From Wenxinia saemankumensis (GTDB taxonomy: Bacteria > Pseudomonadota > Alphaproteobacteria > Rhodobacterales > Rhodobacteraceae), in assembly GCF_900141735.1 (NCBI RefSeq), contig NZ_FQYO01000003.1, positions 558,001-622,000 of the forward strand: a stretch of 64,000 nucleotides of DNA, given 5' to 3'. Positions 34,812 to 42,947 of the stretch are shown piece by piece. The translations under genes and the position numbers were made by a program. Numbering within the stretch: position 1 is the stretch's first letter; each line of letters begins with the position of its first letter. The notes below the pieces were generated by a model, which did not search any database, was not told the DNA's origin, and was given only the letters and a program-made list of their open reading frames with translations.

Positions 34812-36143
34812 ATGGATTTCGACATGCTGGGCCTCGCGCCCCGCCTGACCGCCGCCCTGTCCGAACAGGGCCTCACCCAGCCGACCCCGATCCAGGCGCA
34901 GGCCATCCCGCACGTGATGGACGGGCGCGACGTGATGGGCCTCGCCCAGACCGGCACCGGCAAGACGGCGGCCTACGGGTTGCCGATGCTCGACGCGCTG
35001 CTCAAGGACGGCGGCAAGGCCCCGGCCCGCGGCGCCCGCGCGCTGGTGCTGGCGCCGACGCGCGAGCTGGTGAACCAGATCGCCGACAGCCTCGGCGCCT
35101 TCGCGGGCGAGGGCTCGCATCTGCGGGTGCTGCGCGTCGTCGGCGGGGTCGGGATCAACCCCCAGATCAAGCGGCTCGAGAAGGGCGCGCATGTGCTTGT
35201 GGCGACGCCCGGCCGCCTGATCGACCTGCTCGACCGCAAGGCGGTCAGCCTGTCCGAGACCGGCTATCTCGTCCTCGACGAGGCCGACCAGATGCTCGAC
35301 ATGGGCTTCATCCACGCGCTGCGCACGATCTCGAAGCACCTGCCGGAAGAGCGGCAGACGCTCCTCTTCTCGGCCACCATGCCCAAGCTGATGGCCGAGA
35401 TCGCGGGCAGCTACCTCAAGGATCCCGTCCGGGTTCAGGTGGCCCCCCCGGGCAAGGCGGTCGAGAAGATCGACCAGGAGGTGCATTTCGTCGCCAAGGC
35501 GGCGAAGGGCGACCTGCTGGTCGAGATGCTGGAGGCGCACAAGGACGAGCGCGCCATCGTCTTCGGCCGCACCAAGTGGGGGATGGAGAAGCTGGCCAAG
35601 CAGCTCGACCGGCAGGGCTTCGCCGTCGCCGCGATCCACGGCGCCAAGAGCCAGGGCCAGCGCGAGCGGGCGCTGCAGGGCTTCCGCGAGGGGACGCTCA
35701 AGGTGCTGGTCGCGACCGACGTGGCCGCGCGGGGGCTCGACATTCCCGAGGTGCGTCATGTCTACAATTTCGAACTGCCGAACGTGGCCGAGAACTATGT
35801 CCACCGGATCGGCCGCACCGCGCGGGCCGGGGCCGATGGCCGCGCCGTCGCCTTCTGCGCCCCCGACGAGATGGGCGATCTGAAGGACATCGAGAAGGCG
35901 ATGAAGGCCGCCATCCCCGTCGCCTCCGGTCGCCCGTGGGAAGTCGAGGAGCAGCCGGCCAAGAAGTCCGGCGGCGGGGGGCGCGGCCGCCGGGGCGGCG
36001 GCGGCGGTGGCGGGCGCCCGCAGGGCGCCGGTGGCGGCTCGAAGCCTCAGGGCGGTGCGGGTCGCGCCGGCGGCGGCGGCAAGCCCGGCGGCGGCCTGCG
36101 CCGCGGGCGCGGCGGCGCGGGGCGCGGGGCCAAGTCCGCCTGA
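34812..36143 (+). CDS. DEAD-box ATP-dependent RNA helicase (RhlE type)
   Basis: A 443-residue RNA helicase. Q-motif 'GLTQPTPIQAQAIPHVMDG', motif I AQTGTGKT (residues 45-52), DEAD box in 'YLVLDEADQMLDMGF', SAT motif 'LLFSATMP', and motif VI 'HRIGRTARAG' are all present. The tail from about residue 390 is a Gly/Arg-rich stretch with RGG-like repeats that probably binds RNA non-specifically. Family members act in ribosome assembly and mRNA decay, often in the cold. The start is the ATG at 34812 after AGAGACCTCCG. Confidence 0.94.
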   Translation: MDFDMLGLAPRLTAALSEQGLTQPTPIQAQAIPHVMDGRDVMGLAQTGTGKTAAYGLPMLDALLKDGGKAPARGARALVLAPTRELVNQIADSLGAFAGEGSHLRVLRVVGGVGINPQIKRLEKGAHVLVATPGRLIDLLDRKAVSLSETGYLVLDEADQMLDMGFIHALRTISKHLPEERQTLLFSATMPKLMAEIAGSYLKDPVRVQVAPPGKAVEKIDQEVHFVAKAAKGDLLVEMLEAHKDERAIVFGRTKWGMEKLAKQLDRQGFAVAAIHGAKSQGQRERALQGFREGTLKVLVATDVAARGLDIPEVRHVYNFELPNVAENYVHRIGRTARAGADGRAVAFCAPDEMGDLKDIEKAMKAAIPVASGRPWEVEEQPAKKSGGGGRGRRGGGGGGGRPQGAGGGSKPQGGAGRAGGGGKPGGGLRRGRGGAGRGAKSA

Positions 36144-36448
36144 CACGGCACCGCAGACGGGTCCCGGACGATCGCGTCCCGGACCTTATCCGGGGCCTTG
36201 CGGGGTCCCTCGACTGCCCCTTTCTCCGCGAGACCGGCCCTCTCGCTGTATCCGTCAGTGCCGTAGAGTCCGCGGCCCCCGGGGCCGTGCCGATCCATCT
36301 TCCGCGAGGGCCAAGAAGGGTCCGGCACCGCTCGGTGGAACTCCGGATCGGTCCGGGTAGGCGTCACTGAAACGCGGGCGGCGCCCCCCTGAAACGAGAA
36401 ACGCCGCCCCGGGGGGCGGCGTTTCCGTATCGTGCGGGCCGGGTCGGC
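36144..36448. other. Intergenic between convergent helicase and rpmE
   Basis: 305 bases. The right end holds the rpmE terminator (36399-36424). The left part has no credible gene; short frames here lack start signals. Confidence 0.5.
36399..36424 (-). terminator. Rho-independent terminator of rplS-rpmE
   Basis: Perfect 12-bp arms AAACGCCGCCCC / GGGGCGGCGTTT around a 2-nt loop. On the minus strand they are followed by a T-rich tail (TTTCTCGTTTC), 25 nt beyond the rpmE stop. Confidence 0.85.
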
Positions 36449-36670
36449 TCAGAAGCCGAGGCCGGCATACTTGTTCTTGAACTTCGACACGCGGCCGCCG
36501 GTGTCCATCAGGCGCGACGAGCCGCCGGTCCAAGCGGGGTGCACCGTGGGGTCGATGTCGAGCGACAGCTGGTCGCCCTCCTTGCCCCAGGTGGACTTCA
36601 TCTGGATCACGGTGCCGTCGGTCATCTTGACGTCGATGGCGTGATATTCGGGGTGGATACCGTCCTTCAT
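36449..36670 (-). CDS. rpmE: 50S ribosomal protein L31
   Basis: A 73-residue ribosomal protein, '[21 protein letters not shown]...', ending '[10 protein letters not shown]'. It has no cysteines, so it is the zinc-free (C-minus) form normal for alphaproteobacteria. It starts at the ATG at 36670, 11 nt after the rplS stop; the ribosome-binding site TGAGGAG overlaps that stop, suggesting translational coupling. Confidence 0.96.
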   Translation of the reverse strand: MKDGIHPEYHAIDVKMTDGTVIQMKSTWGKEGDQLSLDIDPTVHPAWTGGSSRLMDTGGRVSKFKNKYAGLGF

Positions 36671-36681
36671 CCCGTCTCTCC

Positions 36682-37074
36682 TCAGGCGTCGGCGGAGGCC
36701 GTGTCGGCCTTCGGCTTGTAGTTGGTGACTTCCGCGATCCGGGCCGATTTGCCGCGGCGCGAGCGCAGGTAGTAGAGCTTGGCGCGGCGGACCTTGCCGC
36801 GGCGCACCACCTCGATGCTCTCGATGTTGGTCGAGTAGAGCGGGAAGACGCGCTCGACGCCCTCGCCGAAGGAAATCTTGCGCACGGTGAACGAGCCGGC
36901 GATGCCGTGGCCGTTCTTGCGGGAAATGCACACGCCCTCGTAGGCCTGCACACGCGTCCGCGTGCCCTCGGTCACCTTGTAGCCGACGCGCACGGTGTCG
37001 CCGGCCTTGAAGTCGGGAATCTCCTTCCCGAGGGAGGCGATCTGCTCGCGCTCCAGTTCTGCGATCAGGTCCAT
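36682..37074 (-). CDS. rplS: 50S ribosomal protein L19
   Basis: A 130-residue protein at the 30S-50S interface. It begins '[30 protein letters not shown]' and contains '[39 protein letters not shown]' and '[24 protein letters not shown]'. The C-terminus has a short Ala/Asp extension. The ATG at 37074 matches the family start; the frame extends 15 codons upstream without similarity. It is the first gene of the rplS-rpmE operon and has an unusually long leader if the promoter at 37284-37312 is right. Confidence 0.96.
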   Translation of the reverse strand: MDLIAELEREQIASLGKEIPDFKAGDTVRVGYKVTEGTRTRVQAYEGVCISRKNGHGIAGSFTVRKISFGEGVERVFPLYSTNIESIEVVRRGKVRRAKLYYLRSRRGKSARIAEVTNYKPKADTASADA

Positions 37075-37378
37075 CCGATCTCTCCATGACTGCTCGCGGT
37101 TTGTCCCGCGAAGGTTCATCCGCCCCGATTGCTCCGCTCTTCGTCCGGGTCCGCGCGATCGCGCCCGGCGGAGGTCGTGTGGCCCTTTGCTTGCCGGACC
37201 GGCGGGTCAGGCGGGGCCGAAGCCGCCACGCCCCCGCACGGGTCACGGGTCCGCCGACTCGCATTCGAGCCCCGGACGGGCGGCGTATAGGCAAAGCCGG
37301 CCCCGCGATCAAGGGCGTCCGGCGGGGGGGGGGGCGGCGGCGGCGCCGGGGCCCGCGAGCCCGGGCCGGCGCGCGGCC
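37075..37378. other. Intergenic: rplS leader and an 11-G homopolymer
   Basis: 304 bases. The right part contains the rplS promoter; about 200 nt of untranslated leader lie between it and the rplS start. A run of 11 G (37324-37334) sits just upstream of the promoter. No gene is seen. Confidence 0.55.
37284..37312 (-). promoter_or_regulatory. Promoter of rplS-rpmE
   Basis: On the minus strand TTGATC (37312-37307), 17 nt, TATACG (37289-37284). It has good spacing and is the best sigma70-type promoter in this part of the window. Confidence 0.6.
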
Positions 37379-37927
37379 TCAGCTCTCCGACAGCCGGTCC
37401 AGCTGGTCCTGCGAGAGCGCCACCAGGCCCAGCCGCCGTGCGGCGCCGAGCGACAGGAGCGGGCTGTCCGGGCCGTCCTGCCGCTGGAAATCCTGCACCG
37501 CCCGTCCGGTCGCGGCGTCCCAATGTCCCGTCACGGCCCCCCGGAAATAACCGCGCGCGGCGAGGGCGCGCTGCAGGCTCTCGACGAAGGGCGCGGTATA
37601 GGCCGGGGGGCAGAGCGTCTCGAACACGACCTCCTCCCGGTCGCGCAGGATCTGCTGGCGCGTCACCGTCCGGTAGGTGGCGGGGCGGGCGATCCGCCCG
37701 TCCGGTCCGAGTACGGGGGCGGTCACCTGCTCCTGCGCGGTCACCGTCTCGACCACGGCGGGGGCCGTGTCGCGGCCATAGCAGGCGCCGTCCGGGCCGA
37801 TCTCGATCCCGTCGGCGAGGGTCGGCGCGTCGGTCCCCGGCGTCTCCGCGTCCGGCACCGGCCCGCAGGCGGCGAGGGCGAGGACCAGCGCGAGCGGGCG
37901 GGCGGGGCGAGGAAGGGCAGGGGTCAC
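37379..37927 (-). CDS. Lipoprotein with peptidoglycan-binding-like C-terminus
   Basis: A 182-residue protein if started at the GTG at 37927. This gives a compact lipoprotein signal with lipobox LALVLALAACG and lipid-anchor Cys at position 21. The mature part has a region 'VVETVTAQEQVTAPVLGPDGRIARPATYRTVTRQQILRDREEVVF' of unknown function. A C-terminal PG_binding_1-like segment follows ('FVESLQRALAARGYFRGAVTGHWDAATGRAVQDFQRQDG'). It probably tethers to or senses the cell wall. A longer GTG start at 37987 is possible. Confidence 0.72.
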   Translation of the reverse strand: MTPALPRPARPLALVLALAACGPVPDAETPGTDAPTLADGIEIGPDGACYGRDTAPAVVETVTAQEQVTAPVLGPDGRIARPATYRTVTRQQILRDREEVVFETLCPPAYTAPFVESLQRALAARGYFRGAVTGHWDAATGRAVQDFQRQDGPDSPLLSLGAARRLGLVALSQDQLDRLSES

Positions 37928-38162
37928 GGGTCGGGCCGGGCAGGGGGAGGGGCGGGGCGACAGGGTCGGGGCAGATCGGCGCGGCACGCGGCCGGACGAT
38001 CCGCCCCGACCCTAGGCCGTCGCGGGCCGGTCCGGAACGGCCCCCGCCATCCCGGTGCCCCGGCTATGGCGCGGCGTCCACAATCGCGGCCCCGGCCCGC
38101 CTCTGCCCTGTCCCTGCCCCCGGGACGCGCCGCCTCTGGCCCCGGCGCCCCGTCGCGCCTAG

Positions 38163-38527
<365 letters not shown>

Positions 38528-38528
<1 letters not shown>

Positions 38529-39310
38529 TGCGCCGGGCCGCCGCCCTCCTCGCCGCGCTGGTGGCGCCGGGGGCCGCGGCGGCCTGCATCGCGGACCAGG
38601 CCGCGCTCACCTCCTATCCCGCCAGCGTGGTCGCGGATTCCGCGACCGGCGGCGCGGTGCGGCGGGCCTGGTTCGACGATCCCGCGACCCGCTACGATCA
38701 CGGCATCCTCGGCCGCGCGGACGAGCCGGGCACGCTCTGGGTCGACACGCCCGGGAACCGGGGGCCCTGCGGAACCGCGCTGGTCCTGGGCGCGGATCAC
38801 GTCTTCGAGGATGTCGCCCCGCGCCTTGCCGATCTGGACGGGGACGGAACGAACGAGGTCGTCGTGGTCCGCGCGTCGCTGACGGAAGGCGCGCAGATCG
38901 CCGTCTACGCCCATGACGGGCGGGATCTGCGGCTGCTCGGCGCCACGCCCCATATCGGGCAGCCGCATCGCTGGCTCGCCCCGGTCGGGATCGCCGATCT
39001 CGACGGGGACGGCGCGGTCGAGATCGCGGCAGTGGACCGTCCGCACCTCGCGCGGATCCTGCGGATCTGGCGCTGGACCGGGGCCGGTCTCGTGGAGGTC
39101 GCGTCGGCCGCGGGGGTGACGAACCACCGGATCGGGGACCCCGCCATCGCGGGCGGGATCCGCGCGTGCGGCTCCGGGCCCGAGATGATCGTCGCGCGGG
39201 GTGACTGGTCGCGGCTGCTCGCCCTGCGCTTCGACGGCGACGAGGTGACGGGCCGGGATCTCGGCCCGTGGTCCGAGGCGGCGGTCGCCGCCGCGATGGC
39301 CTGCCGCTAG
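38528..39310 (+). CDS. Exported FG-GAP/VCBS-repeat-like protein
   Basis: A 260-residue protein with a signal peptide ([20 protein letters not shown]). The mature part shows two calcium-loop repeats of FG-GAP/VCBS type: '[19 protein letters not shown]' and '[19 protein letters not shown]', spaced as blades of a beta-propeller. It is probably periplasmic. Partner and role are unknown. Coupling to the ferredoxin gene by a one-base overlap is unexpected for an exported protein. The start is the ATG at 38528. Confidence 0.78.
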
Positions 39311-39318
39311 CGGCGCCG

Positions 39319-40077
39319 TCAGGCCGCCGCCACCGCCACGCAGAGCACCGCGATCGACACGAGCTGCTGCGCGGCGCCGAGGATGTCGCCCGTCTGTCCC
39401 CCGATCCGCCGCCGCGCCAGCGCGCCCCAGCCCCAGGCGATGCCGGCGGCGAGCAGGATCGCCCAGATCCCCGCCGGCCCCAGCGCGACGAGGGCACTCG
39501 CCGCGCCGATCCCCCCGGCCAGCCAGGCCGTCCGGGCCGGCGGTCGGCCGACGCTGCGCGCCAGCCCGTCGGGCCGGGCCGGGGGCAGGGCGGCCATCAG
39601 ACCCGCCATCGCCGCCCGCGACAGGGCCGCCGCCGCCAGCAGCCCGCCCGCCAGCCCCCCGGTCCCCGCCAGGGCGGCCAGCGCTGCCCAGTGCAGACCG
39701 ATCCCCAGGACCAGCGCGATCACCCCGTAGGCGCCGATCCGGCTGTCCTTCATGATCTCCAGCCGGCGCGCGCGCTCGCGCCCGCCCCAGAGGCCGTCGG
39801 CGCTGTCGGCCAGCCCGTCCTCGTGCAGCGCGCCGGTGACCAGGACCGACGCGGCCAGCGCCGCGCCCGCGGCCAGCGCCGGGGTGAGCCCCAGCGCGAG
39901 CGCCGACGCGCCCGCCGCCCAGGCCAGCGCCCCGACCGCCAGCCCCGCCACCGGCCAGGCCCAGGCCGCCGGCCCGCCGCGCGGGGCGCGCATCGGCACC
40001 GGCAGGCGCGTCAGCAGGCCCAGCGCCTCGGGAATATCGGCCGTGCGCGGCCCCGTCCCGTCGTTTCCGGTCCCCAT
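39319..40077 (-). CDS. cobS: Adenosylcobinamide-GDP ribazoletransferase (cobalamin synthase)
   Basis: Membrane enzyme of 252 residues that joins adenosylcobinamide-GDP with alpha-ribazole in the last part of vitamin B12 synthesis. Conserved 'LLTRLPVP', '[18 protein letters not shown]' with the metal-binding acidic residues, and '[19 protein letters not shown]' are present, followed by six to seven helices and '[19 protein letters not shown]'. The start is the ATG at 40077 behind GGGGAGGACGCG. Divergent from cobT with 72 nt between; no cobalamin riboswitch fits there. Confidence 0.94.
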   Translation of the reverse strand: MGTGNDGTGPRTADIPEALGLLTRLPVPMRAPRGGPAAWAWPVAGLAVGALAWAAGASALALGLTPALAAGAALAASVLVTGALHEDGLADSADGLWGGRERARRLEIMKDSRIGAYGVIALVLGIGLHWAALAALAGTGGLAGGLLAAAALSRAAMAGLMAALPPARPDGLARSVGRPPARTAWLAGGIGAASALVALGPAGIWAILLAAGIAWGWGALARRRIGGQTGDILGAAQQLVSIAVLCVAVAAA

Positions 40078-40149
40078 CGCGTCCTCCCCGCTCTTTCCCT
40101 CGTCGCGCGCTGCGCTAGACATGCCCCACCGACCACCAACGGATCGCCC

Positions 40150-41172
40150 ATGCAAGACGCCGCGCCCTTCGACGACCTCTCCGATTTCCAGACCGTGCTG
40201 ATCGGCCTGCCCGGCTCGGACAGCCGGGCCCGCGAGGCGGCGCGGGCCCGCAACGACCGCCTGACGAAACCGCCGGGCGCGCTCGGCCGGCTCGAGGAGC
40301 TGGCCGTCTGGTTCGCCGGGTGGGCGGGCACCGAGCGACCGGTCCTCGCACGGCCGCAGGTCGCGGTCTTCGCCGCGAACCACGGCATCGCCGTGCGCGG
40401 GGTCTCGGCCTTTCCGGCCGAGGTGACGGCGCAGATGGTCGCCAACTTCCGCGCCGGGGGAGCCGCGATCAACCAGCTCTCGGCCTGGGCCGGTGCGACG
40501 ATGAGCGTCCACGCCCTCGACCTCGACCGGCCGACCCGCGACTTCACGACCGGCCCCGCGATGAGCGAGGCCGAGGTCGTGCGGGCGCTCGAGACCGGCT
40601 GGACCGCGGTCGACCCGGAGGCGGATGCGCTCGTCGTCGGGGAGATGGGGATCGGCAACACCACCTCCGCCGCCGCGCTGGCCTGCGCCCTGTTCGGCGG
40701 CGCGGCCGAGGACTGGGCGGGGCGCGGCACGGGCATCGACGAAGCCGGCCTGTCGCGCAAGGTCGAGACGATCACCGAGGGGCTCGGCCGTCACGGCGCG
40801 GCGCTGACCGACCCGCTGGAGGCGCTGCGCTGCCTCGGCGGGCGCGAGATCGCGGCGATGGCCGGGGCGATCGCCGCGGCGCGGTCGCACCGGATCCCGG
40901 TGGTTCTCGACGGTTTCATCGCGACCGCCGCGGCCGGCGTCCTGGCGCGGGCCGCGCCCGGCTGCCTGACCCATTGCGTCGCCGGCCATGTCAGCGCCGA
41001 GAGCGGGCATCGCCGCCTGCTGGGCAAGCTCGGGCTCGACCCGATCCTCGATCTCGGCCTGCGCCTCGGCGAGGGGTCGGGGGGCGCGCTCGCGCTCGGG
41101 GTGCTCGCCGCCGCGCTGCGGACCCATTCCGGCATGGCCACCTTCGACGAGGCGGGCGTCTCGGACGGGTAG
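40150..41172 (+). CDS. cobT: Nicotinate-nucleotide--dimethylbenzimidazole phosphoribosyltransferase
   Basis: A 340-residue cytosolic enzyme that makes alpha-ribazole phosphate, the lower-ligand precursor used by CobS. Landmarks are '[23 protein letters not shown]', '[28 protein letters not shown]', '[15 protein letters not shown]' and the C-terminal '[17 protein letters not shown]...[13 protein letters not shown]' with the catalytic Glu. The start is the ATG at 40150. Convergent with an Lrp gene whose stop is 3 nt away. Other corrinoid genes are not in this window. Confidence 0.95.
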   Translation: MQDAAPFDDLSDFQTVLIGLPGSDSRAREAARARNDRLTKPPGALGRLEELAVWFAGWAGTERPVLARPQVAVFAANHGIAVRGVSAFPAEVTAQMVANFRAGGAAINQLSAWAGATMSVHALDLDRPTRDFTTGPAMSEAEVVRALETGWTAVDPEADALVVGEMGIGNTTSAAALACALFGGAAEDWAGRGTGIDEAGLSRKVETITEGLGRHGAALTDPLEALRCLGGREIAAMAGAIAAARSHRIPVVLDGFIATAAAGVLARAAPGCLTHCVAGHVSAESGHRRLLGKLGLDPILDLGLRLGEGSGGALALGVLAAALRTHSGMATFDEAGVSDG

Positions 41173-41175
41173 CGA

Positions 41176-41652
41176 TCAGAGCGGCAGGGGACCGTCGGAT
41201 TTCACCCTTTCGAGCACGATCTGGCTCTGCACCCGGTCGACGCCGGGATGCGGCAGCAGCAGGCGCTGGATCACCCGGTTGAGGTCGGCGAGGTCGCGGG
41301 CGAAGACCCGCAGCAGGTAATCCGCCTCGCCCGTCATCGTCCAGGCGCCGGTGATCTCGGGCCTTTCCCGGACGAGGCGCAGGAAATCGCGGGCATTCTC
41401 CTGCGAATGGCGGGCCATCGCGATCTGGACGAAGGCCTCGACCCCCAGCCCCGCGGCGGGGGCGTCGATCTCGGCCCGGTAACCCCGGATCACGCCCGCC
41501 GCTTCCAGACGCTGCCGCCGCCGCCCCGCCTGGCTGGGCGAGAGGTGGATCGCTGCGCCCAGTGCCTCGGCCGTCATCTGCCCGTCGCGCTGGAGCGCGG
41601 CGAGCAGGCGCCGATCGGTGTCGTCGAGCGCGGTGCGGGGATCCTGCGTCAT
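41176..41652 (-). CDS. Lrp/AsnC-family transcriptional regulator
   Basis: A 158-residue regulator. The HTH lies in 'LDDTDRRLLAALQRDGQMTAEALGAAIHLSPSQAGRRRQRLEAAGVI', followed by the RAM (AsnC ligand) domain with 'EITGAWTMTGEADYLLRVFARDLADLNRVI'. The ATG at 41652 is used; the longer frame upstream crosses the intergenic region. Divergent from hppD, so it probably controls tyrosine degradation in response to an aromatic amino acid; that is inference from position. Confidence 0.9.
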   Translation of the reverse strand: MTQDPRTALDDTDRRLLAALQRDGQMTAEALGAAIHLSPSQAGRRRQRLEAAGVIRGYRAEIDAPAAGLGVEAFVQIAMARHSQENARDFLRLVRERPEITGAWTMTGEADYLLRVFARDLADLNRVIQRLLLPHPGVDRVQSQIVLERVKSDGPLPL

Positions 41653-41702
41653 AGGCGAAAATGGTGCGCGAACCCCGCGCAGAGGGCAAGCCCGCCGCCA
41701 AG

Positions 41703-41733
41703 GATCGCGCGCATTCCGCGCGCTGATCGCGCG
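41703..41733. promoter_or_regulatory. Candidate Lrp operator between lrp and hppD
   Basis: GATCGCGCG occurs at 41703-41711 and 41725-41733, 22 bp apart, i.e. about two helical turns on the same DNA face. GCGCG-N5-CGCGC (41707-41721) lies between. It sits 35 nt before the hppD start. Confidence 0.45.
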
Positions 41734-41768
41734 ACAATCGGCCTCGACCGACATCAGAGGAGACCGCC

Positions 41769-42869
41769 ATGGGCCCCTTCCCGCACGACGCCCCGAAATC
41801 CACGATCACCGACGCCAATCCCGCCGGCACCGACGGATTCGAGTTCGTCGAGTTCGCTCATCCCGAGCCCGAGAAGCTGCGCGAGCTGTTCACGCGCATG
41901 GGCTATGCCCACGTCGCGACGCACAAGCGCAAGGCGGTGGAGCTTTGGCAGCAGGGCGACATCACCTATGTCCTGAACGACGAGCCGGGCAGCCATGCCC
42001 GAACTTTCGTCGACGAGCACGGCCCCTGCGCCCCGTCGATGGCCTGGCGGGTGGTCGATGCCGCCCATGCGCTCGCCCATGCGGTCGCGAACGGGGCCGA
42101 GGAATATACCGGACCCGGCAAGGTGATGGACGTGCCCGCGATCGTCGGGATCGGCGGCAGCCTCATCTACTTCATCGAGGATTACTACGAGACCTCGCCC
42201 TATAACGGCGCGTTCGACTGGATCGCCCAGTCCAAGCCCGAGGGCGTGGGGTTCTGGTATCTCGACCACCTCACCCACAACGTCCACAAGGGCAACATGG
42301 ACGTCTGGTTCGACTTCTACGGCCGCATCTTCGGCTTCAAGGAGATCCGGTTCTTCGACATCCAGGGCAAGCATACGGGCCTCTATTCCCGTGCGCTGAC
42401 CTCGCCCTGCGGCCGCATCCGGATCCCGATCAACGAGGACAGGGGCGAGACCGGGCAGATCGTGGAATATCTCAAGCGCTACAACGGCGAGGGCATCCAG
42501 CACATCGCCGTGGGCGCGCGGAACATCTACGACAGCGTCGAGGCCATCGCGGCCAACGGGCTGAAGTTCATGCCGCCCCCGCCCGAGACCTACTACGAGA
42601 TGAGCCACGAGCGCGTCGTCGGCCACGAGGAGCCGCTGGAGAAACTGCGCAGGCACGGCATCCTGATCGACGGCGAGGGGGTCGTGGACGGGGGCGAGAC
42701 GAAGATCCTGCTCCAGATCTTCAGCCGGACGGTGATCGGCCCGATCTTCTTCGAGTTCATCGAGCGCAAGGGCGACGACGGGTTCGGCGAGGGCAACTTC
42801 AAGGCGCTCTTCGAATCGATCGAGGCGGACCAGATCGAACGCGGCGTGCTCGACGCGGCGAAGGCCTGA
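41769..42869 (+). CDS. hppD: 4-hydroxyphenylpyruvate dioxygenase
   Basis: Converts 4-hydroxyphenylpyruvate to homogentisate in tyrosine catabolism, using one non-haem iron. The 366-residue product has the two VOC-like domains. Iron ligands are visible in 'YLDHLTHNV' (first His), 'IQHIAVG' (second His) and 'FFEFIER' (Glu). 'LQIFSRTVIGPIFFEFIERKGDDGFGEGNFKALFESIE' is the family C-terminus. The start is the ATG at 41769 behind AGAGGAGACCGCC. A strong terminator follows, so it is monocistronic; later pathway genes are elsewhere. Confidence 0.96.
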   Translation: MGPFPHDAPKSTITDANPAGTDGFEFVEFAHPEPEKLRELFTRMGYAHVATHKRKAVELWQQGDITYVLNDEPGSHARTFVDEHGPCAPSMAWRVVDAAHALAHAVANGAEEYTGPGKVMDVPAIVGIGGSLIYFIEDYYETSPYNGAFDWIAQSKPEGVGFWYLDHLTHNVHKGNMDVWFDFYGRIFGFKEIRFFDIQGKHTGLYSRALTSPCGRIRIPINEDRGETGQIVEYLKRYNGEGIQHIAVGARNIYDSVEAIAANGLKFMPPPPETYYEMSHERVVGHEEPLEKLRRHGILIDGEGVVDGGETKILLQIFSRTVIGPIFFEFIERKGDDGFGEGNFKALFESIEADQIERGVLDAAKA

Positions 42870-42913
42870 TCGCCCGGACGAGGTCGCAGGACCTGGCCGG
42901 GCAGGCCGGGAGG

Positions 42914-42940
42914 GAAGGGGCGCCGGCTGGGCGCCCCTTC
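42914..42940 (+). terminator. Rho-independent terminator of hppD
   Basis: Perfect 11-bp arms GAAGGGGCGCC / GGCGCCCCTTC with loop GGCTG, followed by TTCCGTTCT. It lies between convergent hppD and the large membrane protein gene and could serve both. Confidence 0.8.
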
Positions 42941-42947
42941 TTCCGTT

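Noticed and set aside
32193-36146. 1317-residue open frame on the minus strand across SulP end, the membrane protein, mipZ and the helicase
   Set aside because: It is antisense or out of frame to clearly conserved genes, and its composition (His/Arg/Pro/Gly) is that of a G+C-rich shadow frame.
40078-40149. Cobalamin riboswitch before cobS or cobT
   Set aside because: Only 72 nt separate the divergent starts, too short for the B12 aptamer, and no B12-box-like sequence is seen.
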